This document shows, in pieces, positions 19,902-27,432 of a DNA stretch of 64,000 nucleotides. The notes beneath the pieces are model-generated. The model did no database searches. It was given only the letters and a program-made list of their open reading frames with translations, and was not told the origin of the DNA. The first letter of the stretch is position 1. Every line of letters begins with the position of its first letter. The stretch is taken from the NCBI GenBank assembly GCA_947381435.1, contig CANCVE010000001.1, forward strand, positions 1 through 64,000, in the 5' to 3' direction. Origin of the DNA: Chitinophagaceae bacterium. Its GTDB lineage: Bacteria > Bacteroidota > Bacteroidia > Chitinophagales > Chitinophagaceae. Both the position numbers and the translations under genes were made by a program.

Positions 19902-21239
19902 ATGATGTTTAAAACTGATTTGAAAGGCTTTTTGTTAGCCATTGTAGTGTTTGGTGCCATTTGCTCTGCCAGTATAAATGCACAAACTACTAGTTATAAG
20001 TTTGACTTTGGTGATGGTAAAGTTGCTAAAGGATATACACAAGTGCTCCCTACGGATATCTATTCAGCTAGTAAGGGTTATGGTTTCGATTTAGGTACTA
20101 CTGTAATGTCTGTAGACCGCAAAGGAAAAGACCCTTTAAAATCCGATTTCATTACCTCTGATAAACCTTTTTATTTTTCAATAAATTTACCAGAAGGTAA
20201 TTATAATATCTCTATCACTTTTGGTGATTTGAAAGAAGCCACCGCTACCACAGTTAAAGCAGAATCTAGGAGATTAATGCTAGAAAATATAGTTACCAAA
20301 CCAGGTGAGTTTATTACAAAGACTTTTACCATCAATAGAAAAGACCGGAACATTAATTCATCCCAAACGGTGAAATTGAAAGATAGGGAACTAACTAAAT
20401 TGGATTGGGATGATAAACTTACCCTCGAGTTTAATAATACAAAACCCAATATCGTTGCTATGGAGGTTACCAAAGTAACTGATGCTGTAACTGTTTATTT
20501 GTGTGGAAATTCTACAGTTGTAAATCAAGATGATGAGCCTTGGGCTTCTTGGGGGCAAATGATTCCTAACTTCTTTAATGCAGGCGTATCTATTGCCAAT
20601 CATGCAGAGTCTGGGTTAACCTTGGGCAGCTTTATGGGTAGTAAGCGTTTAGAAAAGATAATGAGCGTTATTAAACCTGGAGATTATTTATTTGTTGAGT
20701 TTGGTCATAACGATCAAAAAGAAAAAGGTCCTAATGATGGTGCTTGGAAATCTTATTCTGAGCGTTTGAAATTTTTTATAAGCGAAGCAAAAAGGAAAGG
20801 CGCAATACCAGTGATAGTTACCTCTACAGCACGTAGATCTTTTGATAGTACGGGTAAAGTTTTCAATAGCCTTGGAGATTTTCCTGCTGCCGCCCGCAAA
20901 GCTTCTGCCGATGAAAGTGTTGCTTTGATAGACTTAAACGCAATGAGTAGTTTGTTTTATGAAGCCTTAGGAGCTGAGCAATCTAAGAAAGCTTTTGTGC
21001 ATTATCCAGCCAATAGTTACCCCAATCAGACGAAGGCTCTAGCAGATAATACACACTTTAATCCTTATGGTGCTTACGAGCTAGCTAAATGTATTATAGA
21101 AGGTATTAAACTGAGTAAACTTGGGTTGGTTAGTTTCTTAAAGGATCCAACTACTACTTTCAATCCTTCTAAGCCTGATACAGATTGGCATTGGTACGAA
21201 AGCCCTAGAAGTAATATTGTAAAACCAGATGGAAATTAA
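19902..21239 (+). CDS. Rhamnogalacturonan acetylesterase (SGNH hydrolase, CE12-like)
   Basis: A 445-aa secreted esterase. A signal peptide (to about residue 27, NAQ) is followed by an N-terminal galactose-binding-like beta-sandwich (about 30-190, starting YKFDFGDGKVAKGYTQV) and an SGNH domain (about 200-420). Catalytic blocks: LCGNSTVVN (block I; the GDS motif is replaced by GNS with Ser as nucleophile), FVEFGHNDQK (block III), and DNTHFNPYGA (block V with the Asp-His pair). This is the arrangement of rhamnogalacturonan acetylesterases such as YesT. It would remove acetyl groups from the rhamnogalacturonan-I backbone so that the lyases and GH106 can act. It has its own transcription unit between two terminators. 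A second ATG three bases on is an alternative start. Confidence 0.9.
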   Translation: MMFKTDLKGFLLAIVVFGAICSASINAQTTSYKFDFGDGKVAKGYTQVLPTDIYSASKGYGFDLGTTVMSVDRKGKDPLKSDFITSDKPFYFSINLPEGNYNISITFGDLKEATATTVKAESRRLMLENIVTKPGEFITKTFTINRKDRNINSSQTVKLKDRELTKLDWDDKLTLEFNNTKPNIVAMEVTKVTDAVTVYLCGNSTVVNQDDEPWASWGQMIPNFFNAGVSIANHAESGLTLGSFMGSKRLEKIMSVIKPGDYLFVEFGHNDQKEKGPNDGAWKSYSERLKFFISEAKRKGAIPVIVTSTARRSFDSTGKVFNSLGDFPAAARKASADESVALIDLNAMSSLFYEALGAEQSKKAFVHYPANSYPNQTKALADNTHFNPYGAYELAKCIIEGIKLSKLGLVSFLKDPTTTFNPSKPDTDWHWYESPRSNIVKPDGN

Positions 21240-21244
21240 TTCTC

Positions 21245-21320
21245 AGATATGAGTTATTAGTAATAAAAAAGCCCTCGAAGTAATTTCTTCGAGGGCTTTG
21301 CTTTTAGATATAACTCATAT
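21245..21320. terminator. Bidirectional terminator inside a longer inverted repeat
   Basis: The core stem GCCCTCGAAG/CTTCGAGGGC (21271-21280 with 21287-21296) has A and T flanks on both sides. An outer pair, AGATATGAGTTAT (21245-21257) and its complement (21308-21320), surrounds it. It lies between convergent genes. Confidence 0.85.
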
Positions 21321-22292
21321 CTAACTCAATACTATTTCTATTTTTACTTCAGCCTTGCTGCTGGTAGTGTTTACCAAATACAAAAAGCTGTTAATATCCG
21401 TATAACCCAATTCGTCAAATGTGTAAGTGGCTGAGGAATCTGGTTGCAAGGCAGTAACTATTGTGCCCACACCAGGTTTTTTGGCTATACCATTTGTATA
21501 ATAAACGTTTACAATGCCTGTACCCGCATGCGTAAATTTAACAGAATACTTGGTAGTATCCATTTTTCGGCGACAAATTGCTCTTTCCTTATTAAGGATT
21601 TTTAGGGTAGCATTAAACATCATTTGCAGTACACTATGCAGTTCTGCAATATCAAAATAAACATCAATGCTTGTAGGCGTAAGGTAAAATTTGGCTAATA
21701 AGCTGGCATATACAAAAAACATTCCTTGCGCTGCTGCAAGTGATGATGCATCTAAAGCCACTATTGCCGTATCTATATTTTTTAATTGTCCGCTCTGTTT
21801 GCCTGTTGCGGTATTTAATAATGTAACAAAGGTTACAATGGTTGCCTTCAAAGTGGCAAGACTTGCATCGTTACCAATGGTTGCTATCAGCGTATTGATG
21901 GCAAGCACCCTCGATGCTACAGTTCCGGTTTGAAATGGTGTTCGATGCTTGGGCATCAATGTCTTGTATTCGGTGGTGTCAACGTCATAAACATCCTGAA
22001 TCTTTTTATCCCACTTACGAATGTTAGTACTAGAAAGTTGATCAATCAACTGTGTTACTCCCAACGTTTTGCCTGGGTTAGCACTTTTTAGCACAGTCCA
22101 AGCTGCATAATCAAGGTCGTGTTGAGCCCACAAGGTATGAAAGAAAGTGTGGAGGGTAAGTATTGCAGGGTCGGCAATGCCAGCAAGAAGTGCTTCCTCT
22201 GTGTAATCGATTATTTTTTTACCACCAACATAGCTTTGTTGGATAGGAAACAGAAAGAAATTGACGGAACGATTCCATACGTAATCAGACAT
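21321..22292 (-). CDS. Protein of unknown function, helical with C-terminal beta domain
   Basis: A 323-aa protein not recognised from any named family. No signal peptide is evident. Residues 1-220 are mostly helical and rich in Ala, Leu and Thr. The last 80 residues look like a small beta domain (KYSVKFTHAGTGIVNVYYT, then SSATYTFDELGYTD). Size and layout (helical N-terminus, beta C-terminus of about 80-100 residues) recall the unrelated-looking 319-aa protein at 51280-52239. Both sit beside copies of the same TTGCGAGGCACGAAGCAAC palindrome, and both are isolated genes. It ends at the bidirectional terminator shared with the acetylesterase gene. Confidence 0.6.
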   Translation of the reverse strand: MSDYVWNRSVNFFLFPIQQSYVGGKKIIDYTEEALLAGIADPAILTLHTFFHTLWAQHDLDYAAWTVLKSANPGKTLGVTQLIDQLSSTNIRKWDKKIQDVYDVDTTEYKTLMPKHRTPFQTGTVASRVLAINTLIATIGNDASLATLKATIVTFVTLLNTATGKQSGQLKNIDTAIVALDASSLAAAQGMFFVYASLLAKFYLTPTSIDVYFDIAELHSVLQMMFNATLKILNKERAICRRKMDTTKYSVKFTHAGTGIVNVYYTNGIAKKPGVGTIVTALQPDSSATYTFDELGYTDINSFLYLVNTTSSKAEVKIEIVLS

Positions 22293-22495
22293 AACGGGTG
22301 TTTTAAATTGTAAAAAATTAATAACAAAGCCCGCTGCTGCGCCAACGATAGAACGAAGTTATGGTGGAAGTGATGATATAAAGACAAAAGATAATTATAT
22401 TTTGAAAATAATTATTTTTTAAGAGATATTCTTTTTGCAGCCGAATTTCCTGCGATTAATAAGCAACAAATTGTATTTCATTTTCTCCATAATCT

Positions 22496-22588
22496 CCCCG
22501 TCCTTGCGAGGCACGAAGCAACCTTTTTTAGGACTAATACGCTTGAATTTATTTATAAAAGGTTGCTTCGTGCCTCGCAAAGACGGGG
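22496..22588. repeat. Long palindromic (MITE/REP-like) element, copy 1
   Basis: Arms of 32 bp (22496-22527 and 22557-22588) with one mismatch contain TTGCGAGGCACGAAGCAAC. The spacer (TAGGACTAATACGCTTGAAT) and the left flank TTCTCCATAATCT are also shared with copy 3 at 52573-52658, so the unit is the whole block of about 110 bp, not just its arms. No coding capacity. Confidence 0.9.
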
Positions 22589-22733
22589 ATACCTAATCCA
22601 TTCTAAACGGTATAACACATGCCCAATCTTTTAGGAAACCTAATTGTGTTGCCAAACAGCAAAAGTCATCAATTGGCAAGCAGAAAGTTATTACAGCAAA
22701 GCCTCTTTTATATACTACCCTATAGAAAAATCT

Positions 22734-22969
22734 GTAGAAATGCGGTTTGCAATTACAAAGGCAGTAAATACACCAGTAGAAATGCGGTTTGTAATTACAA
22801 AGGCAGTAAATACACTTGTAGAAATAGGGTTTGTAATTACAAAGGCAGTAAATACACTTGTAGAAATGGGGTTTGTAATTACAAAGGCAGTTACAACACC
22901 TGTAGAAATGCGGTTTGCAATTACAAAGGCAGTAAATACACTTGTAGAAATGCGGTTTGTAATTACAAA
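22734..22969. repeat. 42-bp tandem array, 5.6 units, each with a palindrome
   Basis: Units begin at 22734, 22776, 22818, 22860, 22902 and 22944 (the last partial), with only a few substitutions. Each contains TTTGYAATTACAAA; with Y=T this is a perfect 14-bp palindrome. The 42-bp period keeps frames open in three of six frames over the array, giving repetitive pseudo-peptides (for example VEMRFVITKAVNTL) on both strands. These frames lack any other protein features, so the array is read as DNA, not as a gene. The spacing equals about four helical turns, which would put the palindromes on one DNA face. Confidence 0.9.
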
Positions 22970-23212
22970 CCCTGTCTGTGGGTTTTTAGGAAGGTATTTT
23001 ACGTTTGGAAAGGGAGGAAGAGAGTATGAGGTAAGGAGCAATTGTATTAGGTTATGCACAAGCGTGGACTAACTTATTTTATTTTTTACTAGTTGGTGGT
23101 GAAATAGTAGGGATATTTGGAGGGGGGAACACATACAAAGGCGGAACTTCTACTAAACATGACAGACCTCCATCTAGCGTAGGGTGTGTTCGAAAATCGG
23201 CAACTGACGCAT

Positions 23213-23314
23213 GGTCTCTGACCTGTGCCTAGCCGTTACTTAATTCTGAAGGAAATAGAGTTGAAAGCTTATTGATAGTGATAGATAAGTAACGAACAGC
23301 ACAGGTCAGAGACC
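23213..23314. repeat. Long inverted repeat with GGTCTCTGACC-type hairpin tips
   Basis: A perfect 16-bp pair (23213-23228 with 23299-23314) and an inner 9-bp pair (CGTTACTTA at 23234-23242 with 23286-23294) form a cruciform-like structure. Each arm itself contains a short hairpin (GGTC-TCT-GACC; CAGGTC-AGA-GACCTG). It belongs to the dispersed hairpin family also found near 24.1, 24.3, 34.5 and 34.6 kb. Confidence 0.85.
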
Positions 23315-23325
23315 TGCGCTAGTTG

Positions 23326-23395
23326 GGAATGCACACGCCACAGGCGATGCGCTAGCCCTTGCAGATTGTAGCGAGTGACTAGCGGGGTATGATTC
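23326..23395 (-). repeat. Dispersed GCTAGC/GGGCTAG hairpin repeat, inverted copy
   Basis: Read on the minus strand, this aligns over about 60 bases with 24104-24170 on the plus strand (GCTAGT, CACTCGCTA, AATCTRCAAGGGCTAG, CGCCTGTGGCG, CATTC). The two copies therefore flank the beta-barrel gene in opposite orientation. Confidence 0.75.
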
Positions 23396-23529
23396 AATGG
23401 TTTCATAGTTTTAATAGATGTTGTGAAGAAAGGTATTTATGACCATATATTTGTGGTGTATCCCTTCCAGTAAGTCATTTTTGGAAATACATTAAATTCT
23501 TGTTTGTTTAATAATATAAATTACAGAAA

Positions 23530-24051
23530 ATGCAAAAGCTAGTTGTTTTATTTACAGTTTTGTCTAGTATTATTAACATAAGTAAAGCCCAGAATGCTTT
23601 TGATGAGCATGCTAAACTTTTGAATGTTGGGATTGGAGTTAATTCCTATGAAGCAGGAGGAATACCTATTGGTGCTTCATTTGAAGTTGGGGTAGCAAAA
23701 AATATTAGTTTGGGAGGTGGTTTAGATTATCTAAACCATAGCTTCTATAACACCTCATATAGGTATTCAATATTTTATCTTGGAGGAAGATTATCGTACC
23801 ACTTAAATAGATTGTTTGACTTATCAACAAATAAGGCGGATTTTTATGGAGGTACTGCTCTTGGTTATAGAAGTATTACGTTGTCAAATACGTATACTGG
23901 CCAAACAATAAGTAATGAATACACTAGTAGATTTATTCTTGGTTTGTATATAGGGGGGAAGTATTATTTTTATAAAAAGACGAGTATCTTCCTTGAACTT
24001 GGTACGGGCGGTGTTACCAATGCGCGTATCGGCTTAGGGTTTAAATTATAG
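23530..24051 (+). CDS. Small outer-membrane beta-barrel protein
   Basis: A 173-aa protein with a signal peptide (to about residue 20, SKAQ). The mature part is made of alternating beta-strand patterns rich in Gly, Tyr and Leu (LGGGLDYLNH, IFYLGGRLSYHL, FYGGTALGYRSI, RFILGLYIGGKYYF) and ends in the strand GLGFKL. This is the profile of an eight-stranded porin-family or OmpW/OmpX-size barrel. It stands alone between copies of the dispersed hairpin repeat. No substrate or partner can be inferred; it may be cargo carried between repeat copies. Confidence 0.65.
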   Translation: MQKLVVLFTVLSSIINISKAQNAFDEHAKLLNVGIGVNSYEAGGIPIGASFEVGVAKNISLGGGLDYLNHSFYNTSYRYSIFYLGGRLSYHLNRLFDLSTNKADFYGGTALGYRSITLSNTYTGQTISNEYTSRFILGLYIGGKYYFYKKTSIFLELGTGGVTNARIGLGFKL

Positions 24052-24065
24052 AAGAACAATAATAA

Positions 24066-24475
24066 CCTCGCTACCGCACGTCAATTCAGGGTGTCGCATG
24101 GACTCCCAGCTAGTCCGCGTCACTCGCTAAAATCTACAAGGGCTAGTGCACGCCTGTGGCGTGTTCATTCGCTAAGGTCCCAGCTAGCCCAGCTAGCGCA
24201 CGTCAAATTAGGGTGTTCCATCCCACTGGCCCCCGCTGCCGCACGTCAAATCAGGGTGCTACAAGGACTCGCTGCTACCGCAAGTGTGTCACTTGTGGCT
24301 TCGCTAAGATGGTTTGCTAATGTTTTTGCAGCTTCGTTTTTAATATAACTATTTAATTGTAGCGTAGCCACAAGTGACACACTTGCGGTAGCAGCGAAGA
24401 TGGTAGCAAGTAGGAAACAATGTTTCAGCTAATTGCTGTTAGTTCATGTTAAAGCGAAACGCATAACGAACCAGC
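24066..24475. repeat. Composite block of dispersed hairpin repeats
   Basis: This GC-richer stretch holds several units of the same family: CTACCGCACGTCAAWTCAGGGTG repeated three times in variants, the CACGCC-TGT-GGCGTG hairpin (24149-24163), the CAAGTG-TGT-CACTTG hairpin (24281-24295), and a 32-bp perfect inverted repeat (24269-24300 with 24366-24397) that would fold into a stem of about 130 nt. A second motif follows at about 24438-24472 (GTTCATGTTAAAGCGAAACG, then CATAACGAAC). The same succession is seen at 34.45-34.80 kb. An 85-residue frame across it is an artefact. Confidence 0.85.
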
Positions 24476-24541
24476 AAATGATAGGGATTTTTAATCCCGT
24501 TAAAGTAGAAAGAAAAAGTTAGTCAGTTTGTTTTAGTTTTA

Positions 24542-24988
24542 TCATTCCCATTTTTCATATACCTGTTCTTTCAGGGTATCCAATTGTTCCATCAGCTTAT
24601 TATATGCCTGTGGTAGGATGGCTGCTACTGTAGGGTTTGTAATCTTTATATGCCACATACCTTGTGCTTGTGCGGCTAGGTTGTTGAATATTTCGCTTAC
24701 TGCTACCATTTTGGTTTCGAAATCAAGCCCTAAACTTACCGTGTAGTGACCGGTAATATCGAGAAAAACTACCTGAAAACGGTCCTCCTTACGCAATAGT
24801 CTTATCTCGAAAGACATATCAATAAGTGTAGCTTCTTCGTTTGTTTCTATCACTTTCCAGCTTGTGCCAAACCTAAAGTCGCAATTGCCAACAGGCAACT
24901 CCTTGTCTGTACTATATTGAGGATGTAGCGAGAAAGAGTTGATGTCTGTATACATTAAACCATAAGAAAATTCTTCGTTCACTACCAT
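24542..24988 (-). CDS. SecB-like-fold protein, second gene of a paralogous pair
   Basis: A 148-aa cytosolic protein without a signal peptide. The first 85 residues are beta-strand-like (MSFEIRLLRKEDRFQVVFLDITGHYTVSLG). A helix (VAVSEIFNNLAAQAQGMW) follows, then a strand and an ILPQAY turn, then a C-terminal helix. The block QAQG-x5-K-x-TN-x6-LP matches QGQG-x4-K-x-QEN-x5-PP in the preceding gene, so the two are paralogues. The beta-sheet plus helix plus 'RG...LP' order resembles SecB-like proteins of Bacteroidota. The chaperone assignment is inference and not proven. Its start overlaps the end of the upstream gene by 7 bp, implying translational coupling. Confidence 0.5.
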   Translation of the reverse strand: MVVNEEFSYGLMYTDINSFSLHPQYSTDKELPVGNCDFRFGTSWKVIETNEEATLIDMSFEIRLLRKEDRFQVVFLDITGHYTVSLGLDFETKMVAVSEIFNNLAAQAQGMWHIKITNPTVAAILPQAYNKLMEQLDTLKEQVYEKWE

Positions 24989-25425
24989 TCTGTTTCTATT
25001 AAAGTTAATAATTCGTCATTCATTGCGTGTACGTTAAGCATGGGCGGTACTGTTTTAGCAAGATAATTCTCTTGGTTCTTTGAAGCAAAAATGCCTTGTC
25101 CCTGCCCCACGCAGATGCCCAGAAATACTTGTAGTATATGAAGTTTGTATTCTATAGGTAAACCTCCAGTTACTTTAAAATTGGTTTTTAAATGCAAAGA
25201 ACAGATGGGGTCCGGCTCAAAAATATTTTCTTCTACTAGGCTCATCGAAACAGCCACACTTACAAGGTCAAAACCAAGTTCTTCCATATATATACCCGCT
25301 TCTAATGTGTAGGTATAATTCCATATAATATTATCAAGCTGCGTAGAAAATATCACGCCTGAAGGGATGGGAGGGAACAATGAATTTATTACTTCGATGG
25401 AAAGGGTTTCAAAAGTTAAATTCAT
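24982..25425 (-). CDS. SecB-like-fold protein, first gene of a paralogous pair
   Basis: A 147-aa protein built like its downstream partner: beta-strand-rich first two thirds (NIIWNYTYTLEAGIYMEEL, VSVAVSMSLVEENIF), then the helix YKLHILQVFLGICVGQGQGIF, then ASKNQENYLAKTVPPML and a short C-terminal helix. Two diverged paralogues expressed from overlapping genes suggest a hetero-oligomer. SecB itself is a dimer of dimers, which would fit, but no family could be confirmed without a profile search. A TACTTTTG box lies 20-27 bp before the ATG. Confidence 0.5.
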   Translation of the reverse strand: MNLTFETLSIEVINSLFPPIPSGVIFSTQLDNIIWNYTYTLEAGIYMEELGFDLVSVAVSMSLVEENIFEPDPICSLHLKTNFKVTGGLPIEYKLHILQVFLGICVGQGQGIFASKNQENYLAKTVPPMLNVHAMNDELLTLIETEW

Positions 25426-25444
25426 ATTGTTGTTTGAAATGTCG

Positions 25445-25452
25445 CAAAAGTA
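25445..25452 (-). promoter_or_regulatory. Candidate -7 box for the SecB-like pair
   Basis: The minus strand reads TACTTTTGC, an exact TAnnTTTG match, 20 nt before the ATG at 25425. No TTG is found at the expected -33 spacing. Confidence 0.4.
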
Positions 25453-25736
25453 ACGTAATGCAAATGACTTATCTGTAATTATAATTGTTAGTAGACTCAG
25501 TGCTACCTCAAAAGGAATCCCTGTATTGTTTGTAGCTATTACTTGGTCATGAATAAAGAGCCAATTGCAAAGATTAAATAATATATTTTCAGGGGCAAAG
25601 ACATTGTAGAAGCAATATATATTGAGATACTAATCAAAGACTTAAATAGTTAACAAACTACTATTTTAACGTTTTAGTTATTTTAATGAATACAACGCTA
25701 ATTAAACTGTATTTTAGCATCCTAACAATTGCAAAT

Positions 25737-27071
25737 ATGGAACGTAAAGCATTCATCAAAACTGCAGGGACAGTTTTAGCTGGTTCACTCATCACTTCTG
25801 GATTACAGGCAAATCCATTCGGAGAATCAAACAAAAAGATTAAAGTTGCTATGGTAGGCACAGGCAATAGGGGGCTGGAAATGTGGTGCAAACCTGTAAT
25901 TAAAGAGTTTGGCGATGTGCTTGAGTTTGTAGGACTTTGCGATATAAATGAAGGCCGGGTAAAATATTTTAGAGAAGCTGCGAAGCTCAACTGCCCTATT
26001 TATACCGATTTTGATAAGATGATGCAAGAAACTAAGCCCGACAAACTGATTGTAACTACAGTTGATGGGTTTCATCATCACTACATTATTAAGGGAATGG
26101 AGTACGGTGCAGACATTGTAACCGAAAAGCCAATGACCACTACTGAAGAAAAATGTCAGGCAATATTGGATGCAGAAAAAAGAACAGGTAAAAAAGTGAC
26201 TGTTACTTTTAATTATCGCTATTCTCCACATCGTCAGAAGATTTATGAATTGTTGCGAGCAGGTGTAATAGGTGATTTAATGTCGGTAGATTTTCATTGG
26301 TATTTGGACGTTTATCATGGTGCAGATTATTTTAGAAGATGGCATAGACTTCGAGAAAACAGTGGATCGTTGCTTGTGCATAAGGCTTCACACCATTTCG
26401 ATTTGCTAAATTGGTGGATAGATTCAGATCCAAAGACTGTTTATGGTAACGGCTCTCTTGACTTTTATGGTAAGAATGGAAGCGTTCGAGGAGAGAATTG
26501 CAGAGATTGTGATCATAAAAAAGATTGTAAATTCTATTGGGATATTACTAAGAAGCAGGGTTTGTACGATATGTATGTACCAAATTATCAATACGACCAT
26601 TATTTGCGTGATGGATGTGTATTTAGAAAAGATGTTGACATATTTGATAAAATGGCTGTTCAGATTAAGTACATGAATAATGTACAAGTTTCTTATTCAC
26701 TCACTGCATATTCGCCCTATGAAGGCTATAGAATTTCATTTAATGGAACAAAAGGTAAGCTAGATGCATGGATTAAAGAAAAACAACCTTGGGAAGAAGA
26801 GGCATTTGATGTGATTGATGTAACAACTAGTTTTGGTAAAAGAGAAAGCTATAAGATACCTAATAATGAAAGTGGACATGGAGGAGGCGATTTACGCATT
26901 CGTAAACAAGTATTTACCCCAGGAGAAGATCCTTATCGTCAGGGAGCAGGATCGAGGGATGGTTCATTTGCAGTATTAATTGGGATTGCAGCAAGAAATA
27001 GTATCGATAGTGGTAAACCCGTGAATATTGCAGATATTACAGGCTTGACACCCCTAGTGAAAAAAGTATAA
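25737..27071 (+). CDS. Gfo/Idh/MocA-family oxidoreductase, exported type
   Basis: A 444-aa NAD(P)-dependent oxidoreductase. The start is set at ATG 25737 (MERKAFIKTAG...), where a Tat-like export signal begins; the 17 residues before it look like leader sequence. The Rossmann core has VAMVGTGNRGLEMW (GxGxxG), and the catalytic motif is TEKPMTT (Lys for hydride-transfer chemistry). An insertion carries NCRDCDHKKDCKFYW, a CxxC-x5-C cluster seen in some exported family members, perhaps for metal or disulfide binding. It opens the second pectin gene group (PL22 and GH106 follow). The sugar substrate cannot be read; a uronate or rhamnose derivative is plausible by context. Confidence 0.85.
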   Translation: MERKAFIKTAGTVLAGSLITSGLQANPFGESNKKIKVAMVGTGNRGLEMWCKPVIKEFGDVLEFVGLCDINEGRVKYFREAAKLNCPIYTDFDKMMQETKPDKLIVTTVDGFHHHYIIKGMEYGADIVTEKPMTTTEEKCQAILDAEKRTGKKVTVTFNYRYSPHRQKIYELLRAGVIGDLMSVDFHWYLDVYHGADYFRRWHRLRENSGSLLVHKASHHFDLLNWWIDSDPKTVYGNGSLDFYGKNGSVRGENCRDCDHKKDCKFYWDITKKQGLYDMYVPNYQYDHYLRDGCVFRKDVDIFDKMAVQIKYMNNVQVSYSLTAYSPYEGYRISFNGTKGKLDAWIKEKQPWEEEAFDVIDVTTSFGKRESYKIPNNESGHGGGDLRIRKQVFTPGEDPYRQGAGSRDGSFAVLIGIAARNSIDSGKPVNIADITGLTPLVKKV

Positions 27072-27432
27072 AAGCATACTACTACATGTTTATTTACCTA
27101 CTGCACCCACAAAATAAAGGTGTAGTAGGTACTTGTTTGGTTTCTCTTGTTATTAGCTGTTATTTGGTCATAAATAATGGATTACACAAAGTTAAAATAA
27201 CCTTAATACACTTGTCAAAGACGAGGTAGTTGAATGGGAAGGTTGTATCTCTAGCTTCAATATTTTATTGCACACATTGCTACCAATCAATTAAACCTAC
27301 AGCCTAACATTTGGTCACAGTCCTTGCTTTCAAATCTTGTCGATGATTTTTATTGATACAACTGTGCTTGTCTTTACTTTTTATTTTGCAACCATTATCA
27401 ATGGTTGTATCATGACCCCTAAATTTTAAGAA
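27072..27432. promoter_or_regulatory. Intergenic region with dyad symmetries upstream of the PL22 gene
   Basis: A 12-bp hairpin with one G-U type pair (27096-27107 with 27119-27130) follows the oxidoreductase gene but lacks a T-run. Near the PL22 start are CAACCAT-TATCA-ATGGTTG (27389-27407) and a TGATACAAC/GTTGTATCA pair (27354-27362 with 27404-27412). These are possible operator sites. No regulator gene for this locus is in the window. Confidence 0.35.

Noticed and set aside
22734-22969. CRISPR array
   Set aside because: Units are contiguous with no unique spacers and there are no cas genes; the same holds for the three 21-bp arrays.
22619-23072. Three overlapping repetitive ORFs (plus and minus strands) over the 42-bp array
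   Set aside because: All are open because the unit length is a multiple of three and lacks stops in those frames. There is no start context, signal or non-repeat homology, and both strands look equally 'coding'.
24091-24348. 85-aa ORF in the hairpin block
   Set aside because: It consists entirely of the dispersed GC-richer hairpin repeats and has no protein-like features.
23213-24397. Integron attC sites or an insertion sequence
   Set aside because: No GTTRRRY/RYYYAAC core sites, no integrase or transposase frame, and the hairpins recur as short dispersed repeats.
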